Source: a virus
IMG/VR virus record: IMGVR_UViG_3300020439_001354
Span: 1 to 38,607 of that record
DNA: 38,607 nt
Reading direction: 5' to 3' (one strand)
Positions 14,163 to 22,140 of the stretch are shown here, one piece after another. Both the position numbers and the translations under genes were made by a program. Below the pieces are notes generated by a model. It was not told where the DNA came from. It worked only from the letters and a program-made list of their open reading frames with translations, and ran no database searches. Each line of letters starts with the position of its first letter. Within the stretch, counting starts at the first letter, position 1.

Positions 14163-15424
14163 ATAAAAAATTAGAATATGTAGTATCAGGCACAAGTTAT
14201 ATGCGCCTAAGTAATCCACAAATTGCTAATGATGAAACTAATTCAGGTATTGTTAGAACACTGATAGAAAAATTAGTACAGGACAAACATCATCACAAAT
14301 TTAGCATGCTATACAACGGACATACAGAGTCAGGCTTTGGTGAACGATTTAAATCTTACAGAGAATCTATACACCAAGTTCATGTTGACTCAGGTGGTCT
14401 TCAGGTTGTTACACAAGGACTAGATTTAACTGATGAACTAAAAGAAAAAGTATATCGAAACCAGGCACAGTTTGGAGATATCGGTATGTGCTTTGATGAG
14501 ATTCCTGTAATACTTACAGGCGAAAGGTCAGAACGTAATGATGTAAAACAAAGGTTCTTTGACTTTGAAAACTATGAGGAGATGGCAAGAGCTACAGGTA
14601 GAAACATTAAAAGGCAATTAGAAATATTTGATGAGGAAGAAAGTAATTGTAAACCCTTTATTATTCTACAAGGTAATTGTGTTGATACATATCTTCGTTG
14701 GTATGAATGTTTACTATCAGAAATACCTGAACAATGGCATGATAGATTAGGCGGTATTGCAATGGGAGCAGCAGGACTAGGAACAGGTCCATTAGAAGAT
14801 GTAAAAAGAGCTTTTATTGCTAGTGAAATAGAAAAAGTTTGGACACAAGATAAAATGCACTTACACGTCTTAGGAGTAGGAAGTATTAGACGTATGTTGC
14901 CTTATTTGGTATTCACACAGAATGGTTTATACAAAGATGTAGACATATCATATGACTCTACAACACATAGTAGAGCTGTAGAAACAGGTTTATTTTATAT
15001 GGGTACAGGTACAACTAAGTTCTCCAGACAAATGAGTAATTTGTATAGAGAAATGTACGATAATTGCACACAGGAAGTCAATTTAGGTGTAGATCTTGAC
15101 ACATTTTACAAGATGTTGAACACACCTAGTACCAAGGCTAAGGAAGAATGGGGCGACTTACATCAATGGATATATGTAAGAACGGCATTTACACTTATGT
15201 CTATCAAAAACTTCATGTCACATTTAGAAACAATGTTATTGGATAAAGACACCCTAATTAAGTTTACGGGTAAAATGAAACTTGACGGACAGTTCCGTAA
15301 TCTCTATAATGTAAACAATAGACAGGACTTTGACTATTGGGAGAACAATCAATACTTAGGAGGTATGATGAAGTCAATGTCCGTGGCGAAGGAAGCGCCA
15401 ATTAATTTGGAGGAACTATTTTGA
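14159..15424 (+). CDS. dpdA: TGT-like DNA transglycosylase (DpdA family)
   Basis: Predicted to exchange guanine in DNA for a 7-deazaguanine base. The tRNA-guanine transglycosylase active site is recognisable in order: HVDSGGLQVV (Asp77, general acid/base), MCFDEIP (Asp113), IILQGNC, GGIAMGAAGLGTGPLED, GVGSIRRMLP, and VDISYDSTTHSR (Asp266, the nucleophile, matching the FDCVLPTR block of TGT). The TGT zinc site CxCxxC is absent from the C-terminal part, as in phage DpdA proteins that act on DNA rather than tRNA. Length 421 residues. With folE, queE and queD nearby, a DNA-modification role is much more likely than tRNA modification. Base identity (carboxy-, cyano- or a further derivative) cannot be read from sequence. 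Confidence 0.85.
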   Translation: MNKKLEYVVSGTSYMRLSNPQIANDETNSGIVRTLIEKLVQDKHHHKFSMLYNGHTESGFGERFKSYRESIHQVHVDSGGLQVVTQGLDLTDELKEKVYRNQAQFGDIGMCFDEIPVILTGERSERNDVKQRFFDFENYEEMARATGRNIKRQLEIFDEEESNCKPFIILQGNCVDTYLRWYECLLSEIPEQWHDRLGGIAMGAAGLGTGPLEDVKRAFIASEIEKVWTQDKMHLHVLGVGSIRRMLPYLVFTQNGLYKDVDISYDSTTHSRAVETGLFYMGTGTTKFSRQMSNLYREMYDNCTQEVNLGVDLDTFYKMLNTPSTKAKEEWGDLHQWIYVRTAFTLMSIKNFMSHLETMLLDKDTLIKFTGKMKLDGQFRNLYNVNNRQDFDYWENNQYLGGMMKSMSVAKEAPINLEELF

Positions 15425-15981
15425 ATATCTTTATGTTACATGAGAACCAACAGAAATGTGTAGAATCACATTGTGATAAGCACGTTGTTAAGATGGTTAT
15501 TGAATACGCACAATTATTGTCCACAGCACATCGTGTACTAGACGGTGTAATGTACATGGACAAAACTGCTAACGGTAGAAACATTAAACGCTGGCGTATT
15601 GAAGGCGATGAAGTTAAAGAGTGGGGCTTATACAAAGCATCTCACATCAATCATCCATGTGGTATATGGGTAAGGGAAAGTAATGCTAATTATATGTACT
15701 TGCATAACTTGTGGTATAAACTTTGTAAAGAATATACTCATAGGTATGGCAAATTACATTTGACTGAGGCAAAACTTAGAAGCATTCTTTGTAACCCACC
15801 AAAAAATATTCCTTATGCGCCAATGGCAGACGTACATAATATGCCACAAGCAATGCCCGATGATGCAAAAATACCAAATGATGTTGTATCTGCATATCGA
15901 AGGTATTATAATATGTACAAATTGGACTTTGCTAAATATACAAACAGAGAGGAACCACAATGGTTAAGAACAGGTACATAA
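15421..15981 (+). CDS. Conserved phage protein with HCDKHVVKM motif
   Basis: A 186-residue protein starting at TTG 15421 (ribosome-binding site GGAGGAACTATT), overlapping the transglycosylase stop by four bases. Conserved-looking blocks are VESHCDKHVVKMVIEYAQLLSTAHR, SHINHPCGIWVRESNANYMYL, CKEYTHRYGKLH, PPKNIPYAPM and QAMPDDA. They are rich in His, Cys, Asp and Arg, the sort of residues that make a catalytic or metal site. Proteins with this pattern occur in many large phages, but I do not know a demonstrated function. Tight coupling to the transglycosylase suggests involvement in base modification or modified-nucleotide handling (inference). Confidence 0.6.
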   Translation: MNIFMLHENQQKCVESHCDKHVVKMVIEYAQLLSTAHRVLDGVMYMDKTANGRNIKRWRIEGDEVKEWGLYKASHINHPCGIWVRESNANYMYLHNLWYKLCKEYTHRYGKLHLTEAKLRSILCNPPKNIPYAPMADVHNMPQAMPDDAKIPNDVVSAYRRYYNMYKLDFAKYTNREEPQWLRTGT

Positions 15982-16343
15982 AAGTAAAATTTACTAAAGA
16001 GGGTATTCACAAATTCCCAGGAGCAGATAAAGATCCTAAATACGCGACAGGTAACTGGGACGACGTCTCATTTTTAGGATACCCTCACCGTCATATGTTT
16101 TACTTTTATGTAACTCTCGGTGTTACGCATAATGATAGAGACGTGGAGTTCATACAATTTAAGCGTGAACTAGAAAGACTCTTTACTAAGAACGTTTTAC
16201 ATTTAGACTACCAGTCCTGTGAAATGATAGCAGAGAATCTTATAAATTATATTGAAAACAAATATCCTAATCGTGCAGTTCGTGTAGAAGTGTATGAAGA
16301 TGATGAAAACGGGGCTATACTAGATAATGATTTATTTAATTGA
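15960..16343 (+). CDS. QueD/PTPS-like T-fold protein, divergent
   Basis: A 127-residue protein with the strand and helix order of the tunnelling fold used by 6-pyruvoyltetrahydropterin synthase and QueD. It has FLGYPHRHMFYFYVTLGV (His43 and His45 in the place of HGHxY), a charged DVEFIQFKRELERLF in place of IDFxxLK, then DYQSCEMIAENLINYI (matching PTSENLAxxI) and VRVEVYEDDENGAIL (matching VxVxETxxxGAxY). The standard catalytic Cys position is not obvious. It could be a second pterin enzyme, a subunit, or a sensor. A true QueD lies two genes downstream. GAGG precedes the ATG within the end of the previous gene. Confidence 0.55.
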   Translation: MVKNRYIKVKFTKEGIHKFPGADKDPKYATGNWDDVSFLGYPHRHMFYFYVTLGVTHNDRDVEFIQFKRELERLFTKNVLHLDYQSCEMIAENLINYIENKYPNRAVRVEVYEDDENGAILDNDLFN

Positions 16344-17394
16344 TTTAGAATATGTAGAAACTCGTTACACTGCACAATGGAAAACAGAACTACCCCAGGC
16401 AATTGCAGACGCTAACGACACTTCAGTTACAATTATTGAAGGTACACATCAGGAACAAGATGTTTCGTCAGGAACATTCTTAGATTTCTCAGCGACTAAC
16501 ATATACAAAGCAGAACAAGTCCAAAAGATTGCACAACTGTTTAAGAACGGTGATATAAAAGATGGAGACCACTTTGTATTTGCAGATGCCTGGCACCCTG
16601 GTATTATTAATTTAAAATACATGGCAGACTTGCAGAATATTAAAATTACTACACATGGTCTGTGGCACGCAGGTAGTTATGATCCACAGGATTTTTTAGG
16701 TAGGCAAATAGGTGATAAGCCCTGGGTTAGACATTCAGAGTATGCAATGTTTGATGGGTATGATAAAAACTATTTTGCTAGCCAATTTCATATAAGTTTA
16801 TTTGCACAGGAAATGTTTAATGATCCTGATAGCCAGGAGTATTTACAAAAGAAAATTGTAAGAACAGGTTGGCCTTTTGAATATCTACAAAATGTTATTA
16901 GAAATGATACAATAGGTGTTGAAAAGGATAACTTAATATTGTTTCCTCACAGAAACGCACCAGAAAAACAGTTAAAAATATTTGAGGACTTAGCTTTACA
17001 ACTCCCAGAATATGAATTTATTAACTGTGCAGATTATGACTTGAAGAAACAGGACTATCACAAACTGTTAGGACAGGCAAAGATTGTGTTTAGTGCTAAT
17101 CTACAAGAAACATTAGGTATATCATGTTATGAAATACTATTAGCGGGTGGGTATCCACTTGTTCCTAATAGATTATCTTATAGTGAGATGTATCAATCGG
17201 AGTTTTTGTATCCTAGTGAATGGACATTGAGTTATGAAGATTATCAGAGTAACAAACAATATCTAATAGATAGGATACGATATATTATGGAAAACTTTAA
17301 TTCAAATGAATTGAGAAATGCAGCAGAAGAGAACACTGCATCATTAACGCAGCAGTATTTCTCTGCTAGTAACTTATATCAGGAGTTAAAATGA
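16327..17394 (+). CDS. GT-B-type glycosyltransferase
   Basis: A 355-residue protein. The C-terminal half carries a nucleotide-sugar binding domain: NLILFPHRNAPEKQLKIF, then IVFSANLQETLGISCYEILLAGG (the E-x7-E-like donor motif of retaining GT-B enzymes), YPLVPNRLSYSEMY. The N-terminal half has FVFADAWHPGIINLKYM and THGLWHAGSYDPQDFLG, which recur in a glycosyltransferase family of T4-like phages. No signal peptide or membrane helix, so it acts in the cytoplasm. Placed between the T-fold protein and queD with overlaps on both sides, it may decorate the modified base in DNA. Glycosylation of a protein or surface sugar remains possible. Confidence 0.72.
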   Translation: MIYLIDLEYVETRYTAQWKTELPQAIADANDTSVTIIEGTHQEQDVSSGTFLDFSATNIYKAEQVQKIAQLFKNGDIKDGDHFVFADAWHPGIINLKYMADLQNIKITTHGLWHAGSYDPQDFLGRQIGDKPWVRHSEYAMFDGYDKNYFASQFHISLFAQEMFNDPDSQEYLQKKIVRTGWPFEYLQNVIRNDTIGVEKDNLILFPHRNAPEKQLKIFEDLALQLPEYEFINCADYDLKKQDYHKLLGQAKIVFSANLQETLGISCYEILLAGGYPLVPNRLSYSEMYQSEFLYPSEWTLSYEDYQSNKQYLIDRIRYIMENFNSNELRNAAEENTASLTQQYFSASNLYQELK

Positions 17395-17855
17395 ATATGA
17401 AAACATTTAAATATTATTCTACAAAAACTTATGGACACGAAGAAGGTTTGTCTTGTGTATTTAGACAACCTAATGCTACACATAGCCATTGCAGTTTACT
17501 ACATGGTTATTCTTTGTCCTTTAGTTTTGAATTTGCATGCCAAAGTTTAGACGACAAGAATTGGGTTGTAGATTTTGGTGGACTAAAAGAACTAAAACAA
17601 TGGTTGAAGGACAATTTCGACCACAAATTTGCAGTTGCAAAGGATGATCCTGCACTACAAGATTTTCTAGAACTAGAACAAAAAGGACTAGCAGATGTTG
17701 TTGTAATGAATGGTGTAGGTTGTGAAAAGTTTGCAGAACAAGCATTTCACTTTGCCAGTGACTTAGTAAGTAAAAAAACTAATGGCAGATGTTACGCAAC
17801 ACAATGTGAAGTAAGAGAACACGGGGCTAATTCAGCGATATATAGGGCAGTCTAA
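17391..17855 (+). CDS. queD: QueD-like 6-carboxytetrahydropterin synthase
   Basis: Converts dihydroneopterin triphosphate to 6-carboxytetrahydropterin, the step between FolE and QueE. It has TYGHEEGLSCVFRQ (His16, Cys22), HSHCSLLHGYSLSF (zinc-site histidines; the classical HGH reads HGY, with extra histidines at 31 and 33), WVVDFGGLKELKQWL, the catalytic FDHKF (Asp77-His78) and the C-terminal VREHGANSAIY glutamate block. This HGY form looks like a proteobacterial QueD subfamily rather than a broken enzyme. 154 residues. The start is the first of two nearby ATGs, with CAGGAG 6 bases upstream. It ends immediately before gp47, so the modification cluster is joined to the recombination genes. Confidence 0.87.
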   Translation: MNMKTFKYYSTKTYGHEEGLSCVFRQPNATHSHCSLLHGYSLSFSFEFACQSLDDKNWVVDFGGLKELKQWLKDNFDHKFAVAKDDPALQDFLELEQKGLADVVVMNGVGCEKFAEQAFHFASDLVSKKTNGRCYATQCEVREHGANSAIYRAV

Positions 17856-18917
17856 ATGAAAGTTGCCCTAGTAACTGATACGCACTTCGGTGCGAGACAA
17901 GATAATTTACAATTCGATGCTTACTTCGAGCAGTTTTACACAGATTTTTTCTTTCCGTATTTACAAGAACACGGAATAAAAACAATATGTCATTTAGGTG
18001 ATATATTTGACAGGCGTAAGTACATAAACTTCAACACTCTAAAATCCTGTAAAAGATATTTCTTTGGCAAGGCAGCAGAGTTAGGTATTGAAATACATAT
18101 GATACCTGGTAATCATGATACTTACTTTAAAAATACAAATGATGTTAATTCGCCTAATCTATTATTAGGAGAATATGATAATATAACATTATACGAAGAA
18201 CCAACTGAAATAATGTTGGACAGACACAAGGTATTATATTTACCTTGGATTTGTGGAGAAAATTATGACAGGACTATGGCCAAAATTGAAGAGTCAGATG
18301 CAAGAACTGTATTCGGACATTTCGAATTCGCCGGTTATGACATGCTTCCTGGAATGCCTAATCTTCATGGCATGGATCCTAACACTTTTACTGGTTATGA
18401 TCTTGTGGTCTCTGGCCACTTTCACCATCGTCATAGCAGAGGCAATATTACATACATGGGCAACCCTTACGAAATCACTTGGTCTGACTATGGAGACCCT
18501 CGTGGATTCGCCGTATTCGACACGGTTAAAGGAGATTTGGAATATCATGACAACCCGTTTAGAATCTTCCATAAAATTTATTACGACGATTCAACTTTCG
18601 AGGGCGTCAATGATATTAGGAACTTCGATTTTACTACTATCATTGGTGGTGTGGTTAAGCTTATAGTAAATAAAAAATCTGATTACAAACTATTCGACAA
18701 CTTTGTAGATAGATTATATCTTAATAACTTATTAGATTTAAAAATTATTGAGGACTTCTCAGAATTTGAAGATGAGGCATTAGGAGATGATATTAACTTA
18801 GAAGATACGATGACACTTCTAAAAGAATATGTTGATGTAGTTGAAACAGACTTGGATAAACAAAAAATTAAAAATTTATTGCAGACGCTTTATTTAGAAG
18901 CACAAGACACAGTATGA
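17856..18917 (+). CDS. 47: Recombination endonuclease subunit gp47 (Mre11/SbcD-like)
   Basis: Metallophosphoesterase subunit of the gp46/47 nuclease that resects DNA ends for recombination-dependent replication. The phosphoesterase motifs are intact: VTDTHFGARQ, HLGDIFDRRKY, MIPGNHDTYF, VFGHFEF and VVSGHFHHRHSRG. Length 353 residues, T4 339. The start is directly after the queD stop with no gap, and its end overlaps gp46 by ATGA, as in T4 where 47 precedes 46. Confidence 0.96.
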   Translation: MKVALVTDTHFGARQDNLQFDAYFEQFYTDFFFPYLQEHGIKTICHLGDIFDRRKYINFNTLKSCKRYFFGKAAELGIEIHMIPGNHDTYFKNTNDVNSPNLLLGEYDNITLYEEPTEIMLDRHKVLYLPWICGENYDRTMAKIEESDARTVFGHFEFAGYDMLPGMPNLHGMDPNTFTGYDLVVSGHFHHRHSRGNITYMGNPYEITWSDYGDPRGFAVFDTVKGDLEYHDNPFRIFHKIYYDDSTFEGVNDIRNFDFTTIIGGVVKLIVNKKSDYKLFDNFVDRLYLNNLLDLKIIEDFSEFEDEALGDDINLEDTMTLLKEYVDVVETDLDKQKIKNLLQTLYLEAQDTV

Positions 18918-20617
18918 TACATTTTAAAAATATCAGATGGAAAAACTTTCTGTCTACAGGAAATGCTTGGACAGAAATAGACTTCGGAAGATCTCCTAGT
19001 ACACTTATTATAGGTGAGAATGGTAGTGGGAAATCCACTTTGTTAGATGCTTTGACTTATACATTGTTTAACAAACCCTTTAGAAGTGTAACTATACCTC
19101 AACTTGTCAATTCTATTAATGGCAAGAACATGATGGCAGAGATTAACTTTCAAATAGGAAGTAAAAATTATTTGATTAGACGAGGGTTTGGACCGAGAGT
19201 ATTTGAAATTGAAATAGATGGCGAGAAGTTAGATAGCGATGCTAATATTAGAGATATGCAAAAGTATCTTGAGGAAAATATTCTTAAACTAAATTACAAA
19301 TCATTCACACAAATTGTTATGCTAGGAAGTACATCATTTACTCCGTTTATGCAGTTACATTTAGGTGCTCGACGTGAAATTATTGAGGACTTACTAGACA
19401 TTAGCATATTTTCATCTATGAATCAGGTCCTAAAGACTAAGTATGTACAACTTGAAAACCAACAAAGAGTTATTGAAGGTGAAATAGAAGTAGCTAAGCA
19501 GAAAGCAAAAGTTCAAGAGGAATATATACAAACATTAGAGACTGATAAACAAGCGAAAGTCGATGACATTCTTAAACAACTAACGGAAGAAAAAGATGCG
19601 GTCCAGACAAACCAGGAAACGGCAAATGACCTTCATGAGGAGAAGGCGGCGCTTGGTGATGTTTCAAAAACAAAAAGCCAACTCGACAAGTACAGAGACA
19701 GATTCCTCAGACAAATTGAACAACACGAAAAACAACTAGCATTCTTTGAGCACAATGATGAATGTCCTACTTGTCAGCAAGGCATACCACACGAACACAA
19801 GAACGAATTATCCTCAAAGGATAAAGAAAAACTTACAGAAATAAAATCAGCACTAGAAGATTTAGAAACAAAATATGAGGAAGTTTCTATTTTATGTGAT
19901 AAAGTAATTGATATTGATGAAAAGATAATGGATGCCAACAATGAAATTATTACTCATCAGAGAATTGTCCAACGTCTACAGTTAGAGCTTAATGATACTG
20001 AAACAAAAGTAGGTAATATTACAGAAGAAAAGGCAAAGTTAAAGAAACTAGCAAAAACAACTTTGTCTAAAGTAGAACAAAAGACAGAACTTACACAAGA
20101 AGAACATTATTACAATGTTGCCAGAGCTATGTTAAAAGATTCTGGTATAAAAACTAAGATTATTAAGGAATATTTACCTATCATTAATAAATTAGTTAAT
20201 AAATATCTACAGGCTATGGACTTTTTTGTTCAATTTGATTTAGATGAAACATTTAAAGAAACAATTAAGTCTAGACACAGGGATAAATTTAGTTATTCTT
20301 CATTCTCTGAAGGTGAAAAACAAAGAATAGATCTCGCGCTAGTTTTTACATGGCGAACAATTGCTAAAATGAAAAATAGCGCTAGCACAAACATTTTATT
20401 ATTAGATGAGGTGTTTGATAGCTCTTTAGATGTAAACGGTACTGACTATGTTATGTCCTTATTGAATACAATAGGCGAAGATACGAATGTATTTGTTATA
20501 TCTCATAAAGGAGACCAACTGTTTGACAAATTTAGAAGTGTAATTAGATTTGAGAAACGACAAAACTACTCTGTCCTTGAGAATAGGAAAAGAGAAAATG
20601 AAATGGAAACACAATGA
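18914..20617 (+). CDS. 46: Recombination endonuclease subunit gp46 (Rad50/SbcC-like)
   Basis: ABC-type ATPase partner of gp47. Walker A is GENGSGKST (about 34-42), there is a long coiled coil broken by a zinc hook CPTCQQG (about residues 284-290), the ABC signature SFSEGEKQRIDLAL, and Walker B NILLLDEVFDSSLD with the H-loop ISHKG. Length 567 residues, T4 560. The C-terminal ATPase half and hook are complete, so it should be functional. Confidence 0.96.
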   Translation: MIHFKNIRWKNFLSTGNAWTEIDFGRSPSTLIIGENGSGKSTLLDALTYTLFNKPFRSVTIPQLVNSINGKNMMAEINFQIGSKNYLIRRGFGPRVFEIEIDGEKLDSDANIRDMQKYLEENILKLNYKSFTQIVMLGSTSFTPFMQLHLGARREIIEDLLDISIFSSMNQVLKTKYVQLENQQRVIEGEIEVAKQKAKVQEEYIQTLETDKQAKVDDILKQLTEEKDAVQTNQETANDLHEEKAALGDVSKTKSQLDKYRDRFLRQIEQHEKQLAFFEHNDECPTCQQGIPHEHKNELSSKDKEKLTEIKSALEDLETKYEEVSILCDKVIDIDEKIMDANNEIITHQRIVQRLQLELNDTETKVGNITEEKAKLKKLAKTTLSKVEQKTELTQEEHYYNVARAMLKDSGIKTKIIKEYLPIINKLVNKYLQAMDFFVQFDLDETFKETIKSRHRDKFSYSSFSEGEKQRIDLALVFTWRTIAKMKNSASTNILLLDEVFDSSLDVNGTDYVMSLLNTIGEDTNVFVISHKGDQLFDKFRSVIRFEKRQNYSVLENRKRENEMETQ

Positions 20618-20838
20618 TAGAAATTTATGGAAAGACTAGATGTACATTTTGCAATTCAGCAAAAGCATTAGCAGAATCAAAAGGACGTGACTACAAGTAT
20701 TATCTTTTAGACGCGGATTATACAGAAGAGGAGTTTTTTGAAAAATTCCCTGGAGCGAGAACGTTCCCACAGATTGTTGTAGAAGGAAAAGCAATTGGCG
20801 GCTTTAATGAACTACAACAGGTACTTGGTGGCGGTTAA
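20614..20838 (+). CDS. Glutaredoxin
   Basis: A 74-residue thioredoxin-fold protein with active-site CTFC (Cys10-Cys13), the cis-proline loop RTFPQIVVEG and the glutathione-side GGFNEL. T4-like phages use glutaredoxins (NrdC in T4) to reduce ribonucleotide reductase. No reductase gene lies in the window. It could also recycle the peroxiredoxin encoded at 30515. The start overlaps gp46 by ATGA. Confidence 0.9.
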   Translation: MIEIYGKTRCTFCNSAKALAESKGRDYKYYLLDADYTEEEFFEKFPGARTFPQIVVEGKAIGGFNELQQVLGGG

Positions 20839-20850
20839 TTGGAATTCAAT

Positions 20851-21192
20851 ATGGAAACATATAGGCCCTTACCACAGGGTTTAACCATTAAACCATCTAG
20901 AATAGATGGACTAGGACTACATACAGAAAAGTCCTTTGATGCAGGTACAGTATTTGGTGAGACGCACGTTTTAGTACACAGCAGAGACAGACACGAATGG
21001 ATTAGAACACCTCTAGGAGGGTTTATAAATCATAGTGATAATCCTAATTGTTTTATTACAACGGATGCGGGAGACAGAACTTTATACGCAATAAAGCCCA
21101 TTAAAAAAGGCGAAGAGATAACAGTATTTTATAGATTTAAAGGGTACGATGGCATCATAGGTGATACAGGTACTCCAGACGTAGGATGTTAA
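20851..21192 (+). CDS. SET-domain protein, probable lysine methyltransferase
   Basis: A compact SET domain of about 113 residues. The N-terminal GLTIKPSRIDGLGLHTEKSF is the usual SET entry strand. GGFINHSDNPNCF (about residues 57-68) is the RFxNHSxxPNC SAM/pseudoknot motif, and IKPIKKGEEITVFY supplies the GEELTxxY motif. I prefer the ATG at 20851 over the in-frame TTG at 20839 because the SET core begins after it; neither has a strong ribosome-binding site. Similar SET proteins occur in cyanophages. The target is unknown, with a host or virion lysine as likely substrate. It sits just upstream of the peptide deformylase. Confidence 0.82.
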   Translation: METYRPLPQGLTIKPSRIDGLGLHTEKSFDAGTVFGETHVLVHSRDRHEWIRTPLGGFINHSDNPNCFITTDAGDRTLYAIKPIKKGEEITVFYRFKGYDGIIGDTGTPDVGC

Positions 21193-21193
21193 T

Positions 21194-21769
21194 ATGGAAG
21201 AAGCAGTAATAACAGAAACAGAAGCAACAGAGTTAGATGAATTAAAATTAATTGATCCAGACTCAGAAATGTTGAAACGTGCACCTGGTGCATTTGATTT
21301 TGAATTGGACAATGCTGAAGAGTTGAGTGAACAACTTATAGACGCTATGAAAAAACTAGGAGGCGTTGGACTTTCTGCTAATCAAGTAGGAATTGATAAA
21401 TCAGTTTTCGTTATAGGTGATGGCGCAGACTTTACTAAAACATTTTTCAATCCATTGGTTGTAGGTGTTAGTGAAGAAACAGAAGTAATGAAAGAAGGTT
21501 GTTTATCTTTCCCTGGACTATGGTTAATGGTGTCTCGCCCTAAACAAGTTTCCATTAAATATACAGACATCAAAGGTGAAGAAATTATTGAAACTTATGA
21601 GGACGTAACAGCGAGAGTTATATTACACGAATACGACCACATGCTAGGTTTTAATTTTACACAAAGAGTTTCTCGGATCAAATTAGAACGTGCTATCAAA
21701 GCATTCAACAAGAAACTTAAAAAACACCAAAGACACTTAGCTCTACAAGCAGCTAACATAAATAAGTAA
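21194..21769 (+). CDS. def: Peptide deformylase
   Basis: Removes the formyl group from nascent N-terminal methionine. All three motifs are present: GVGLSANQVG (about 57-66), EGCLSFPG (101-108, metal-ligand Cys103) and HEYDHMLG (145-152, HExxH). Length 191 residues, with an N-terminal acidic extension and a basic C-terminal tail not seen in minimal phage deformylases of about 130 residues. Phage deformylases are known in marine T4-like phages, where they probably favour turnover-dependent host proteins. Ribosome-binding site AGGATG; one base separates it from the SET gene. Confidence 0.93.
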   Translation: MEEAVITETEATELDELKLIDPDSEMLKRAPGAFDFELDNAEELSEQLIDAMKKLGGVGLSANQVGIDKSVFVIGDGADFTKTFFNPLVVGVSEETEVMKEGCLSFPGLWLMVSRPKQVSIKYTDIKGEEIIETYEDVTARVILHEYDHMLGFNFTQRVSRIKLERAIKAFNKKLKKHQRHLALQAANINK

Positions 21770-21786
21770 AAGAACAGGAGAACAAC

Positions 21787-22140
21787 ATGGCAGACGATAC
21801 TTTTGATTTCGGTTTCACGGCTGTAGATGAACCAAGTGATAATGTACAGCAGCCTCAACCTGCTCTAAATAATGACGAAGTCCTAGATAAACTTGCACAA
21901 CTAGAAGCAAAGATTATCCAAGCGGACAATTCAAATATGGTGAATGAACATAGGGCTCTTATTGAGTCAGATGTTGCAGGCAAACTTCGCGATGTAGAAG
22001 ATCTTGTACTACCTTTACTATATAATTTACAAAAGAATCCTGAAAAGGAATATATCCATTGGCCAAATAGAACGGCTATTATTGATAAACAAATTGAAAA
22101 AATTAAGGCGGTAACAAGATTTTATGAGCGAGTCAACTAA
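21787..22140 (+). CDS. Conserved T4-like marine phage protein, unknown function
   Basis: A 117-residue acidic, mostly helical protein, MADDTFDFGFTAVDEPSD at its N-terminus. The C-terminal two thirds (DVEDLVLPLLYNLQKNPEKEYIHWPNRTAII onward) is the conserved-looking part, with a heptad-like KLAQLEAKI segment before it. It is preceded by AACAGGAGAACAAC and overlaps the ClpP-like gene by 17 bases. Similar proteins occur in cyanophages. I know no function. Confidence 0.7.
   Translation: MADDTFDFGFTAVDEPSDNVQQPQPALNNDEVLDKLAQLEAKIIQADNSNMVNEHRALIESDVAGKLRDVEDLVLPLLYNLQKNPEKEYIHWPNRTAIIDKQIEKIKAVTRFYERVN

Noticed and set aside
14159-15424. tRNA-guanine transglycosylase acting on host tRNA
   Set aside because: The zinc-binding Cys cluster is missing and the gene sits with deazaguanine synthesis genes in a phage, which fits DpdA better. 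Not excluded outright.
18253-18666. 137-codon + strand frame inside gp47
   Set aside because: Out-of-frame shadow of a well-supported phosphoesterase gene; its hydrophobic product comes from frame-shifted codons.
21755-21786. Late promoter CATAAATA before the 21787 gene
   Set aside because: One base off the octamer and within the end of the deformylase gene; likely chance in AT-rich sequence.
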